This document shows, piece by piece, positions 44,033 through 53,773 of a stretch of 64,000 nt of DNA; position 1 is the first letter of the stretch; each line of letters opens with the position of its first letter. Source of the DNA: Sunxiuqinia sp965372405. Its GTDB lineage: Bacteria > Bacteroidota > Bacteroidia > Bacteroidales > Prolixibacteraceae. Made by a program: the position numbers and the translations under genes. Below the pieces are notes generated by a model, which had not been told where the DNA came from, searched no databases, and was given only the letters and a program-made list of their open reading frames with translations. Where the stretch lies: positions 1 to 64,000 of the forward strand of contig CBDVCE010000002.1 in assembly GCA_965372405.1 (NCBI GenBank), in the 5' to 3' direction.

Positions 44033-47000
44033 ATGATGCAGTTAGGATTTCCAGAAAAAAAGGGACTATACCGCTCAGAATTTGAACACGGAAGTTGTGG
44101 GATTGGTTTTATTGCCAATTTGAAAGGCCGGAAAAAGCATAGTGTAATTTCAGATGCTTTATCAATGTTGGCTAGGATGGAGCACCGTGGAGGAACTGGG
44201 TTCGATATAAAAAGTGGTGATGGAGCTGGTATTTTGTTACAGATTCCTCATGAACTTTTCATGGAAGAATGCCCCAAGCTTGGTATTAAGTTACCTACGT
44301 TTGGAGAATATGGTGTTGCCATGATCTTTTTCCCTAAAGATGATAGAAAGCGTTCAGAATGTAAAGATATTATCAGTCGTAACTTGCATAAGTTTGACTT
44401 ACCTTATTTAGGATACAGAAAAGTTCCTGTAGATAATTCAGATTTAGGTCATGATTCAAAAGCTACAGAGCCATATATTCAGCAGTTATTTATTGGCAAG
44501 CCCGAAGGAATGTCTGTTGAGGAATTTGACCGCAAGCTTTTTGTTTTCAGAAAGTATACTGAGCGCATTGCTCGTGAGTCTGTTTCTGGATTAGGTTACG
44601 ATGGTCTAAACATTATTTCTTGTTCATATAAAACAATCAATTATAAAGGTCAGTTAACAACCGATCAGGTTACTTTATATTTTAAAGATCTGACCAATGA
44701 GTTAGCTGTAAGTGCAATCGCACTTGTTCATTCACGTTTTTCAACCAATACTTTCCCATCATGGAAGTTGGCCCAACCTTTCCGTTTTATTGCTCACAAT
44801 GGTGAGATTAATACAAACAAAGGAAATGTGAACTGGATGCGCGCCCGCGAAACCCTACTTGAATGTTCACAATTTACTCGTGAAGAATTGGAGATGGTTT
44901 TCCCAATCTGCGATTTGAAAGCATCGGATAGTGCGAATCTCGATATGGCTATTGAGATGTTGGTACTAAGCGGAAGATCGCTTCCTCATGTATTGATGAT
45001 GCTTATTCCAGAAGCGTGGCAAAATGATCCGGATATGGATCCGAAGAAAAAGGAATTTTATGAGTTCTATTCAGCAATGATGGAGCCATGGGATGGTCCT
45101 GCTTCTGTATGTTTTACCGATGGTGTTATTGTTGGTGCTACGTTAGATCGAAATGGTCTGCGTCCTTCACGTTACTGCGTAACAGATGATGATACATTGA
45201 TTATGGCATCAGAAACTGGTGTTATTGATGTGGATCATACAAAGGTGAAAATGCGTGGTCGTTTGCAACCGGGTAAAATGTTTGTTGCTGATCTGGAACA
45301 AGGCCGTATTATTTCTGATGAAGAATTAAAAGCTGATATCTGTTCACGACAGCCATACGGCGAGTGGGTGGAAAAGAATATAACTTATATTGATGATCTT
45401 CCTTCAATTCCAGATCTTGAATTAAAAGATCCTGATAAGAAGACCATTTTCAAAAGACAACAAACATTTGGTTTTACAAATGAGGATATTGAGGTCATTC
45501 TGAAGCCAATGGCTGAGACCGGAAAAGAAGCAATGGGATCAATGGGTGCAGATAATCCATTGGCTGTGCTTTCTGATCGTCCGGTGAACCTTTCACATTA
45601 CTTCAAGCAATTATTTGCACAGGTAACCAATCCACCTATTGACCCAATTCGTGAGCGTGTTGTTATGGACTTGCGTACTTATGCTGGTGGTTTTAAAAAT
45701 GTTTTAACAGAATCTCCGGAGCACTGTCGTCGTATTGCAATTAATCAGCCTGTTTTAACGAATGAGCAGTTGGTGAAGTTGGCTTATGTTGACCACTCTC
45801 ATTTCCAAACCAAGAAAATTAGCATTGTATTTCAGGGGAATGGTGAAGATGGAAAACTTGAGAAAAAAATAGAGCGCTTGTGCTCTTATGTGGAAGATGC
45901 AATAGATGAAGGATTCTCTATCATTTTGTTATCCGACTTCTCTATCAGTACTGACCATGCACCAATTCCATCAATACTTGCAGCATCGGCTGTACATCAT
46001 CATCTAATTCGCACCGGAAAGCGTGGTTTAGCTGATATTATTATGGAGGTTGGAGATGTGCGTGAAGTGCATCATTTTGCAACATTACTTGGGTACGGTG
46101 TTTCTGCCGTTAATCCTTATATGGCAATTGATACCATCAAGCAGATGGTTGCTGAGGATGTGATAAAAGACATCTCCAGCGAAAAGGCAGTTCGCAACTA
46201 CGTGAAAGCAATTGGTGGTGGCTTGTTGAAAATCTTCTCGAAGATGGGTATTTCAACTCTGGCATCTTATCAGGGAGCTCAGATTTTTGAAATTCTGGGG
46301 ATCAACTCTGAGGTTGTTGACAAATATTTCACAGGAACAGTTAGCCGTATTGAAGGACTAAGTCTTGATGATATTGCTACTGAAGCATTAATGAGACATC
46401 GTCAGGGTTTCCCTATCCGACAAGGTGGAGCGAAAGTTCTCGAACCAGGTGGTGATTATCACTGGAGAAAAGATGGAGAACGTCATTTGTTGACTCCAAA
46501 GGCTATTCAATTGTTGCAGGAATCAACAAGAAAAAAAGATTACAAAAAATATAAAACATTTTGTAAGGAAGTTGATGAGCAGTCCAGTGCCGCATTTACA
46601 TTGCGTGGGTTGATGGATTTCAATTCCGACAGAGAGTCAATCTCAATTGATGAGGTTGAATCAGCAGAAAAAATCCTTACCCGTTTTGCTACGGGAGCAA
46701 TGTCCTTTGGTTCAATTTCATGGGAGGCACACACTACGCTGGCAATTGCGATGAACCGTATTGGTTCTAAGTCAAACTCTGGTGAGGGTGGTGAAGATCC
46801 TGTTCGTTATACCAAGTTGCCAAATGGTGATGATATGTGTTCTGCAACCAAGCAGATTGCTTCCGGACGTTTTGGAGTGAATAGTCATTACTTAAGTATG
46901 GCAAAAGAGCTTCAAATTAAAATGGCACAGGGTGCGAAGCCTGGAGAAGGTGGTCACTTGCCTGGACATAAAGTAAATGGTTGGATTGGACGTACACGTA

Positions 47001-48631
47001 ACTCTACTCCTGGAGTAGGTTTGATTTCTCCACCACCACATCATGATATTTATTCTATTGAGGATTTGGCTCAGCTAATCTTCGACTTGAAAAACAGTAA
47101 CCGTGATGCACGTATCAATGTGAAGCTTGTTTCTGAAACAGGTGTTGGTACTGTTGCTGCCGGAGTTTGTAAAGCGAAAGCTGATGCTGTACTGATTTCC
47201 GGTTTTGATGGTGGTACAGGTGCATCTCCTCTAAGCTCAATCAAACACGCTGGTCTGCCATGGGAACTTGGATTGGCCGAAACTCACCAAACACTTGTTC
47301 GTAACCGCCTACGTAACCGTATTGTTGTTCAGGCTGATGGTCAGATGAAAACATCTCGTGACTTGGCTATTGCCACTTTGCTGGGTGCTGAAGAGTGGGG
47401 TGTTGCAACCATGGCACTTGTTGTTGAAGGTTGTATCATGATGCGTAAGTGTCATATTAATACTTGTCCGGTTGGAGTTGCTACTCAACGCGAAGAGCTT
47501 CGTAAGAAGTTTAATGGAAATGCTGATTTTGTAGTTAACTATTTTGAATTCCTTGTAGAAGGTTTGCGAGAACTGATGGCAGAACTTGGTTTCCGTTCAA
47601 TCAACGAAATGGTTGGACAGTCACAATGTCTTAAGTTTAAAGATGATGTTGACCATTGGAAGTACAAAGGTCTGGATTTAAGTCCGATTCTTTTCAAAGA
47701 AACCATTGGAGAAGATCAAGGTTTATACTGTCTCAAAAAACAAAACCATTTGATGGAAGAAATCCTCGATTGGAAATTTGTTGAGGCTGCTAAAACGGCC
47801 ATTGAGAAAGGTGAGAAAGTTAAAGCTGAGTTTGACATTCAAAATATCAACCGAAGTGTTGGTACGGTATTGTCACATGAAGTAACTAAAAAATATAAAG
47901 GAGAAGGTCTTCCTGATGGAACAATTCATTATAAAATGAAAGGTTCAGCGGGTCAGTCATTCGGAGCTTTTGTTTGCAAAGGTATTGAGCTTGAAGTTGA
48001 AGGTGATGCAAATGACTACTTCGGAAAAGGCCTTTCAGGTGGTAGCCTGACAATCTATCCTGATAAGAATGTTCAGTTTGTACCTGAAAAGAATATCATT
48101 GTTGGTAATGTATGTTTCTACGGAGCAACCAATGGTGAAGCCTTTATTCGTGGAGTTGCAGGAGAGCGTTTCTGCGTACGTAACTCAGGAGCAAAGGTGG
48201 TTGTTGAAGGAATTGGTGATCACGGATGTGAGTACATGACCGGAGGAACAACTATTGTTCTTGGAAAAACAGGTCGCAACTTTGGTGCGGGTATGTCGGG
48301 TGGTGTTGCTTATGTCCTGGATATAGATGATACATTCCCAAAACAATGTAACCGGGAAATGATTCAGCTTGAGAAACTGGAAAATCAGGATCAAAAAGAG
48401 CAGGATGCATTAAAAGCAATGGTTGAAAAGCACTTGGAAAGAACAGGTTCTTCAGTTGCCGAATACGTTCTTTCTGACTGGAACTATTCTGTAAGTAAGT
48501 TTGTAAAAGTAATTCCTACCGATTACAAACGAATGATGGAATATATTGATAAAGCCCGCAGTACGGGTAAATATGATAAAGAAGCTGACATTATTGATGC
48601 TGCTTTCGATATGCATATTGCTAACATGTAA
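44033..48631 (+). CDS. gltB: Glutamate synthase (GOGAT) large subunit
   Basis: A 1532-residue enzyme that makes glutamate from glutamine and 2-oxoglutarate. A short 21-residue propeptide precedes C22 (EHGSCGIGF), the glutaminase nucleophile exposed on maturation. Central and FMN-binding domains follow, with the 3Fe-4S cysteines C1134, C1140 and C1145 (CIMMRKCHINTC). The C-terminal GXXGXXXG repeats form the beta-helix (for example GDHGCEYMTGG). It forms an operon with gltD, 21 nt downstream. Confidence 0.98.
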   Translation: MMQLGFPEKKGLYRSEFEHGSCGIGFIANLKGRKKHSVISDALSMLARMEHRGGTGFDIKSGDGAGILLQIPHELFMEECPKLGIKLPTFGEYGVAMIFFPKDDRKRSECKDIISRNLHKFDLPYLGYRKVPVDNSDLGHDSKATEPYIQQLFIGKPEGMSVEEFDRKLFVFRKYTERIARESVSGLGYDGLNIISCSYKTINYKGQLTTDQVTLYFKDLTNELAVSAIALVHSRFSTNTFPSWKLAQPFRFIAHNGEINTNKGNVNWMRARETLLECSQFTREELEMVFPICDLKASDSANLDMAIEMLVLSGRSLPHVLMMLIPEAWQNDPDMDPKKKEFYEFYSAMMEPWDGPASVCFTDGVIVGATLDRNGLRPSRYCVTDDDTLIMASETGVIDVDHTKVKMRGRLQPGKMFVADLEQGRIISDEELKADICSRQPYGEWVEKNITYIDDLPSIPDLELKDPDKKTIFKRQQTFGFTNEDIEVILKPMAETGKEAMGSMGADNPLAVLSDRPVNLSHYFKQLFAQVTNPPIDPIRERVVMDLRTYAGGFKNVLTESPEHCRRIAINQPVLTNEQLVKLAYVDHSHFQTKKISIVFQGNGEDGKLEKKIERLCSYVEDAIDEGFSIILLSDFSISTDHAPIPSILAASAVHHHLIRTGKRGLADIIMEVGDVREVHHFATLLGYGVSAVNPYMAIDTIKQMVAEDVIKDISSEKAVRNYVKAIGGGLLKIFSKMGISTLASYQGAQIFEILGINSEVVDKYFTGTVSRIEGLSLDDIATEALMRHRQGFPIRQGGAKVLEPGGDYHWRKDGERHLLTPKAIQLLQESTRKKDYKKYKTFCKEVDEQSSAAFTLRGLMDFNSDRESISIDEVESAEKILTRFATGAMSFGSISWEAHTTLAIAMNRIGSKSNSGEGGEDPVRYTKLPNGDDMCSATKQIASGRFGVNSHYLSMAKELQIKMAQGAKPGEGGHLPGHKVNGWIGRTRNSTPGVGLISPPPHHDIYSIEDLAQLIFDLKNSNRDARINVKLVSETGVGTVAAGVCKAKADAVLISGFDGGTGASPLSSIKHAGLPWELGLAETHQTLVRNRLRNRIVVQADGQMKTSRDLAIATLLGAEEWGVATMALVVEGCIMMRKCHINTCPVGVATQREELRKKFNGNADFVVNYFEFLVEGLRELMAELGFRSINEMVGQSQCLKFKDDVDHWKYKGLDLSPILFKETIGEDQGLYCLKKQNHLMEEILDWKFVEAAKTAIEKGEKVKAEFDIQNINRSVGTVLSHEVTKKYKGEGLPDGTIHYKMKGSAGQSFGAFVCKGIELEVEGDANDYFGKGLSGGSLTIYPDKNVQFVPEKNIIVGNVCFYGATNGEAFIRGVAGERFCVRNSGAKVVVEGIGDHGCEYMTGGTTIVLGKTGRNFGAGMSGGVAYVLDIDDTFPKQCNREMIQLEKLENQDQKEQDALKAMVEKHLERTGSSVAEYVLSDWNYSVSKFVKVIPTDYKRMMEYIDKARSTGKYDKEADIIDAAFDMHIANM

Positions 48632-48652
48632 ACTCATTATTAAAGAAAAAAC

Positions 48653-50140
48653 ATGGGTAAGCCAACAGGATTTTTAGAATATAGAAGAGTAGCCAATCCA
48701 ACGCGTCCGGTTGAGGAGCGTTTGCATGATTGGAATGAGGTATATGTTTTACGTGATAAGGAAACGTGTGAGAAACAAGGTGCAAGATGCATGGATTGTG
48801 GTGTCCCTTTTTGCCATCGTGGCGAAATGTTACATAATGGCGCTACGGGATGTCCGGTTTATAACTTGATTCCTGAGTGGAACGATTTGATTTATAAAGG
48901 ACGCTGGAAAGACGCACTGGATCGTTTACACCATACGAATAACTTTCCTGAATTTACAGGAAGGGTTTGTCCTGCTCCTTGTGAGGCGGGTTGTGTGTTG
49001 AGTATTAACGAGCCTGCCGTAACTATTCACGATAACGAACGCACAATTATTGACAATGGTTTTAAAAATGGCTGGGTGGTTGCAGAACCACCAGAGAGCC
49101 GTACCGATAAATCAGTTGCCGTTGTGGGATCAGGACCAGCCGGATTAGCCGCTGCCGCTCAGTTGAACAGAGCAGGACATACAGTTACTGTTTTTGAACG
49201 TGATGACCGTATTGGTGGATTGCTAATGTATGGTATTCCAAATATGAAACTGGATAAAAGAGTGGTTCAGCGCAGGGTGGATATCCTGGAAGAAGAAGGA
49301 ATCATTTTTAAAACCAATACTGAAGTTGGAAAAGACATTCGCTCCAAAAAGCTTCTTAAGAAATTTGATGCCGTTATTCTTGCAAATGGAGCAACCAAAC
49401 CTCGCAATTTAAATGTTGAAGGGCGTGAATTGAAAGGTGTTCATTTTGCGATGGAATTCTTATCAAAGAATACAAAAAGCTTGCTTGATAGCAAACTGGA
49501 AGATAAAAAATACATTTCAGCAAAAGGTAAAAACGTAATTGTAATTGGTGGTGGTGATACAGGAACCGACTGTGTGGCAACAGCATTGCGTCATGGTTGC
49601 AAGCAGGTAACTCAGCTTGAAATTATGCCAAAACCTTCACAACAACGAGACAGTGAGACTAACCCATGGCCTGAATGGCCAGGTAACCTTAAGGTTGATT
49701 ACGGTCAGCACGAAGCAGCTTACAAACAGGGTGATGATCCTCGTGATTATTCTGTGATGACCAAAAAACTTGAAGGGGATGATAAAGGCAAGTTAACTGC
49801 TATTCATACAGTGAAAGTAGAATGGGTTGAGAATGCTGAAGGTGGCAGATATCCGAAAGAAGTACCTGGAACCGAAAACCGTATTGAGGCTGATTTAATT
49901 TTATTGGCAATGGGCTTTTTAGGACCAGAAGATACAATAGCTGAAGAGTTGGAAATGGAGCGTGATGGACGTTCAAACTTCAAAGCAGAATACGATGAGT
50001 TCAAAACCAGTGTGAAGAAAGTATTTGTTGCTGGTGATGCACGAAGAGGACAGTCGTTGGTTGTTTGGGCGATTAACGAAGGTCGTGCAGCAGCTCGCGA
50101 AGTGGATATGTTCCTAATGGGAGATACAGTTCTTCCTTAA
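48653..50140 (+). CDS. gltD: Glutamate synthase small subunit
   Basis: A 495-residue FAD and 4Fe-4S protein that passes electrons from NAD(P)H to GltB. Cluster cysteines are in CEKQGARCMDCGVPFC and in CPAPCEAGC; the FAD motif is VVGSGPAGLAAAAQL and the NADPH motif is VIGGGDTGTDCVATA. The C-terminal GDARRGQSLVVWAI is typical. It is followed by a strong terminator. Confidence 0.98.
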   Translation: MGKPTGFLEYRRVANPTRPVEERLHDWNEVYVLRDKETCEKQGARCMDCGVPFCHRGEMLHNGATGCPVYNLIPEWNDLIYKGRWKDALDRLHHTNNFPEFTGRVCPAPCEAGCVLSINEPAVTIHDNERTIIDNGFKNGWVVAEPPESRTDKSVAVVGSGPAGLAAAAQLNRAGHTVTVFERDDRIGGLLMYGIPNMKLDKRVVQRRVDILEEEGIIFKTNTEVGKDIRSKKLLKKFDAVILANGATKPRNLNVEGRELKGVHFAMEFLSKNTKSLLDSKLEDKKYISAKGKNVIVIGGGDTGTDCVATALRHGCKQVTQLEIMPKPSQQRDSETNPWPEWPGNLKVDYGQHEAAYKQGDDPRDYSVMTKKLEGDDKGKLTAIHTVKVEWVENAEGGRYPKEVPGTENRIEADLILLAMGFLGPEDTIAEELEMERDGRSNFKAEYDEFKTSVKKVFVAGDARRGQSLVVWAINEGRAAAREVDMFLMGDTVLP

Positions 50141-50190
50141 TTGAAATTGATAGTAATTTGAAATTCCTATAGCATAACAGATTATTGAAG

Positions 50191-50216
50191 AGCCCGGTTT
50201 ATCCGGGTTTTTTTTT
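50191..50216 (+). terminator. Intrinsic terminator after gltBD
   Basis: CCCGG and CCGGG arms around a short TTTAT loop are followed by a run of nine or more T, 51 nt after gltD. Confidence 0.85.
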
Positions 50217-50319
50217 GAGTAATTTTAAATGAAGTTCTTTCGTTCTGATAGCTTTAGAATCAGTTGAAAATTAGATGTATATTTTATACTCCATGCATTC
50301 AGAAAGGTGAAGAAAAAGA

Positions 50320-51690
50320 TTAATGCTTCACTTTTTTCTTCTTATTCCTACCTTGATGTTCGTAAGCTTCTATTTCTGTTTGAATTCCCTTATCTCCACA
50401 ATACTCCATCCACTCGTTCAATTCCATCTTTAATGTTTTCTCTAATTTGTGGTACTCACTTTTTCCAGACAAATTGTTCATGTTGAATGGATCACTTATG
50501 CAATCGAACAGCTCATATTCTGGACGATGCTGATATGCATAAATCATATTTTTTGCATTCTCATCTGTCTCAGCTTTTGTAAGCCATGATGCCCACCATA
50601 CTTCAATTTTCTCAGTTACATTATTCGTGAAAACTTCCTTGTGATTCAGGTTCATTATCAACCGATATCTACCATCTGTTATCGAACGAATTGCAAATAA
50701 ATCAGAACCATTGGATATACCACGGGTAGTATGAATTCCAAATGAGTATTTTTTACCCTTAGCTTTTTTCCCCAAGAGTATTTTCTTAAAACTTTGCCCA
50801 TCAAGTTCTGGAGATTGCTTTCCCCCTGCAATATCAATGAATGTTGGCAATACATCAGTATAATCAATTAATGCATCGCTGGTGCTTCCTTTGGTTATAT
50901 TGCCTGACCAGTGTACCACAAAGGCATTGTGCAGTCCAACATCGTAGCAAGTCCATTTTGCAAAAGGGAAACTGTTACCCTGCTCACTGGTAACCACAAA
51001 AACGGTATTTTCATCCAGCTTATGCTTTTTAAGGAGATCCATTGCTTGTCCGACCTGATTGTCCATGAAGTTTATTTCAGCCAGATAATTACAATACTCC
51101 ACTCTGGTTTCCTTAGTGTCAATAAAAAATTCCGGAAGCTTAACTTTTTCGGGATTAAACATTGAAGCATCACCTTTAGTCCACGGAGTATGCGGTTCTT
51201 TTGAGCAGATAAATAAGCAAAATGGCTGCTTCTCCTTAGTTGATTGTGTAAGGAATTCATCAATTAAATTGAAATTAGGATTACCAGATCCACCAATGTA
51301 TTCAAAATCAAAGATTTCCTTAGGCGCTATGTGGCGTTTCCCAGCTAAAGCGACCTTATAACCCAAAGGTTTTAAATACTGCACCACACTTTTCGTTCCT
51401 GGCATGGCAAATGTATGATTAGGATAAGCGCCAGTTTTAACCGGATACTGTCCGGTATAAATATTGTGGCGGGTAGGCGAACACATTGGAGCAGCCTGAT
51501 ATGACTTTGTGAAGCGCATGCCTTCAGTTGCCAACTTATCAATATTTGGAGTTTTAGAATCAACGCTCCCATAACAACCAATATCCCAATAACTGCAATC
51601 ATCAGCAATAAAGAATACAAAATTAGGTTGACTATAACTTGTGTTTAAAAGAAGAAATAAGCTAATGACAGCTAATGCTAAATGTTTCAT
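50320..51690 (-). CDS. Secreted sulfatase (S1 family, heparan N-sulfatase-like group)
   Basis: A 456-residue sulfatase with a Sec signal (ending SYSQ). The active-site motif is MCSPTR with C70 as formylglycine precursor. Metal ligands are in FIADDCSYWDIG; the later site reads TSEQGNSFPFAKW instead of the common SDNG, a form seen in sulfoglucosamine-type relatives. The C-terminal subdomain YELFDCISDPFNMNNL is standard. It reads away from and is 161 nt downstream of the M60-like gene, so they likely share a transcript. Confidence 0.92.
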   Translation of the reverse strand: MKHLALAVISLFLLLNTSYSQPNFVFFIADDCSYWDIGCYGSVDSKTPNIDKLATEGMRFTKSYQAAPMCSPTRHNIYTGQYPVKTGAYPNHTFAMPGTKSVVQYLKPLGYKVALAGKRHIAPKEIFDFEYIGGSGNPNFNLIDEFLTQSTKEKQPFCLFICSKEPHTPWTKGDASMFNPEKVKLPEFFIDTKETRVEYCNYLAEINFMDNQVGQAMDLLKKHKLDENTVFVVTSEQGNSFPFAKWTCYDVGLHNAFVVHWSGNITKGSTSDALIDYTDVLPTFIDIAGGKQSPELDGQSFKKILLGKKAKGKKYSFGIHTTRGISNGSDLFAIRSITDGRYRLIMNLNHKEVFTNNVTEKIEVWWASWLTKAETDENAKNMIYAYQHRPEYELFDCISDPFNMNNLSGKSEYHKLEKTLKMELNEWMEYCGDKGIQTEIEAYEHQGRNKKKKVKH

Positions 51691-51851
51691 TAGATAAAGG
51701 TTCTTGTGGTTAAAAGATTTTGCTTACAATTTTCGCCCGAGAAAAATGATAAGCTCAAATAAGTTGTTTAGACAAAGCTAATGAAATTCTTTTGTCACCC
51801 TTATGTCTATGTGATTAAAGCCAGATAGTTAACAACCATTAAGAAGGATTA

Positions 51852-53207
51852 TTATTCGCTTAAAGAGCTGATATCTGAATCAGGGGCATTCAGGCTTAGA
51901 GCTACTATTTCATTAAAAACAGCTTCTGAATTGTCAAATTTTAATCCCCATGTCTTGAAGAAACTGCTTAAGTCAGTATTCGAGACATTACAAGCAGTCA
52001 GCATAAATACACGCATCCGATCATTGTCAGAGTTAATTGTAGGATTCTCTTCCCGGATAGTTTTGTGCAGTTCTTTGTAGAAGTCGTCACCATAAGCAAG
52101 TTGAAGCTGATAAAACATCGCAAGTCTCATCCATACATCTGTTTCAGATCCATTGAAGTCTTTATCTGTTTCTTCAAGTTGTAAATAGGCTGAAACTTTC
52201 TCCCAAACACCATCTCTTTTCAACCTGGAAGGGCTATTACCTTTTGATTTCTCTGCGATTAGGCTATACAGATTAACTGTTGATTCAACGACAGTACCCC
52301 ATGTCCATGCATTCATTTGGTGCATATGGCCAATCTCGTGCCAGGGACCCCAGCCATTTTGATTAAATAGCGGAAGACTAAGAATATAATCCACTCCATC
52401 CGATTTGCGATAAGCAGTTCTGTATTCATAGGCGAACATGTAATATTCTGTTCCTTCATATTCAGCAAGCAGAAGTTTGTGAGACATGGGTTCGTGAAGG
52501 TCAGATGAGCCATCCATACCGCTTAAATCATTCTGAATAGCAATCACCTGATCTATTGACTCCAGTAGATTGTACTGATTCTCATTCTGGTGTTCAATGG
52601 CTTTGCTTCTCGAAACAACCAGGAAAGTTTTATCGCCAACCAATGTTGCTGTGGGTGCTTCCGAGTGGTAAGAAAGCATTTGTTTCCAGTTCGTATTTGT
52701 GGTATGATCTTTCTTATAAAGCGGACTGTGTTCCCAGCCGTCTGCAAACTTAATTTCAGCTTTTGATGCTGGGGTATTATCGGTAATGTATCTAACGTAA
52801 ACCATTCCACCCTTCGTTCCTGTATTGATTGTATTTTGGCCAGTATTCAAATCTATACTTTTAGGCTGCCTGTTCCATTCATTTCCTCTGGAATAAGTTC
52901 CTATCAAAAGCTTTGGCTTAGCCGAACCTTCAAGGAGTTTCAAATCTACTTTCAGTATTGAATATGGTTTCACATATACTCCGGTTGGTTCAAAGTCGGA
53001 AAATGGAAACCGTAATCCCAGCCTATGTGCTTCGGCATAGCCCGATTTCATTTCATTAAAAACCTGAATAGAATCAATTGCTAGTTCCTGTGGAATCTTA
53101 ATTTCAGGAACAACCGGTTCTGATGGTTCAATATCGTCATCATTCTGGCAGGCAGTGAAAATTGAAATAGTAATAGAAAAAAGCAATAGTAGTCTTATAA
53201 GCTTCAT
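51852..53207 (-). CDS. M60-like zinc metallopeptidase lipoprotein
   Basis: A 451-residue lipoprotein (lipobox FTAC, Cys20, then acidic QNDDD, a surface-export-like context). The peptidase M60 (enhancin/mucinase) motif is clear: HEIGH at residues 290-294 within GWGPWHEIGHMHQMNAW, with E308 as likely third zinc ligand. An N-terminal beta-domain (residues about 60-160) precedes it. M60-like enzymes cut heavily O-glycosylated proteins such as mucins. The downstream sulfatase would remove sulfate from the same kind of glycan. First gene of the minus-strand pair. Confidence 0.88.
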   Translation of the reverse strand: MKLIRLLLLFSITISIFTACQNDDDIEPSEPVVPEIKIPQELAIDSIQVFNEMKSGYAEAHRLGLRFPFSDFEPTGVYVKPYSILKVDLKLLEGSAKPKLLIGTYSRGNEWNRQPKSIDLNTGQNTINTGTKGGMVYVRYITDNTPASKAEIKFADGWEHSPLYKKDHTTNTNWKQMLSYHSEAPTATLVGDKTFLVVSRSKAIEHQNENQYNLLESIDQVIAIQNDLSGMDGSSDLHEPMSHKLLLAEYEGTEYYMFAYEYRTAYRKSDGVDYILSLPLFNQNGWGPWHEIGHMHQMNAWTWGTVVESTVNLYSLIAEKSKGNSPSRLKRDGVWEKVSAYLQLEETDKDFNGSETDVWMRLAMFYQLQLAYGDDFYKELHKTIREENPTINSDNDRMRVFMLTACNVSNTDLSSFFKTWGLKFDNSEAVFNEIVALSLNAPDSDISSLSE

Positions 53208-53773
53208 TCGGCTATTCGTGTTTTTGGTTCAAAGGGCACTAATGTATTAAAAACACCTGAAAGATAAAGCTGTATTTGTCATGGTATCATATCCATTTCT
53301 CTTTCTTAGATGAAAATAGGAATTGGAACGTCCCCCAAAATCCCTCCATCCTGAACTCGATTCGGGATCTCCATCTATGATAGAGCTCTAAATTGAAACA
53401 GATCCTGAAAAAATCGAAAGGATTACTATCGGGACAGGAAGACCTTTCTTGTGGAGGATTGTATCATGTAATAAAATATCCCAACGGGATTATATTTTAG
53501 TAGCCCCGGGTTTTAACCCGGGGAGCGATGTGTTACACGTTATTCAGGCGAAATCAATTGGTTGATTAAAATTCCGAACCATTCATTCGCCGCAGAGGAA
53601 AGGTCATTATTAAACGTATATTTTTTCCTTTATGGTAGGGTAGATTTTTAATTGTTCGGTTAATAAACAACCCAACATTGTCTGAATGAAGATTCTGAAA
53701 TTTTTATTTAAGGGTAAATGGGTAATTAAACGATTTGGTAATCAAATTGTCTTATAATAAAATAAAACCACAT
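53208..53773. repeat. Divergent intergenic region with dispersed repeats
   Basis: A 566-nt gap between the M60-like gene and the large sulfatase. It contains repeat-like pieces: TCCTGAACTCGATTCGGGA (53350-53368), the perfect hairpin CCCCGGGTTTTAACCCGGGG (53504-53523) and a TATCCCAACGGGATTAT element next to it. These are self-complementary and look like mobile intergenic repeats. No gene is seen, and both flanking promoters must lie at its ends. Confidence 0.55.

Noticed and set aside
53735..53773. Upstream TTG start for the fused sulfatase
   Set aside because: The added residues are polar and would disrupt the signal peptide that begins at ATG 53774.
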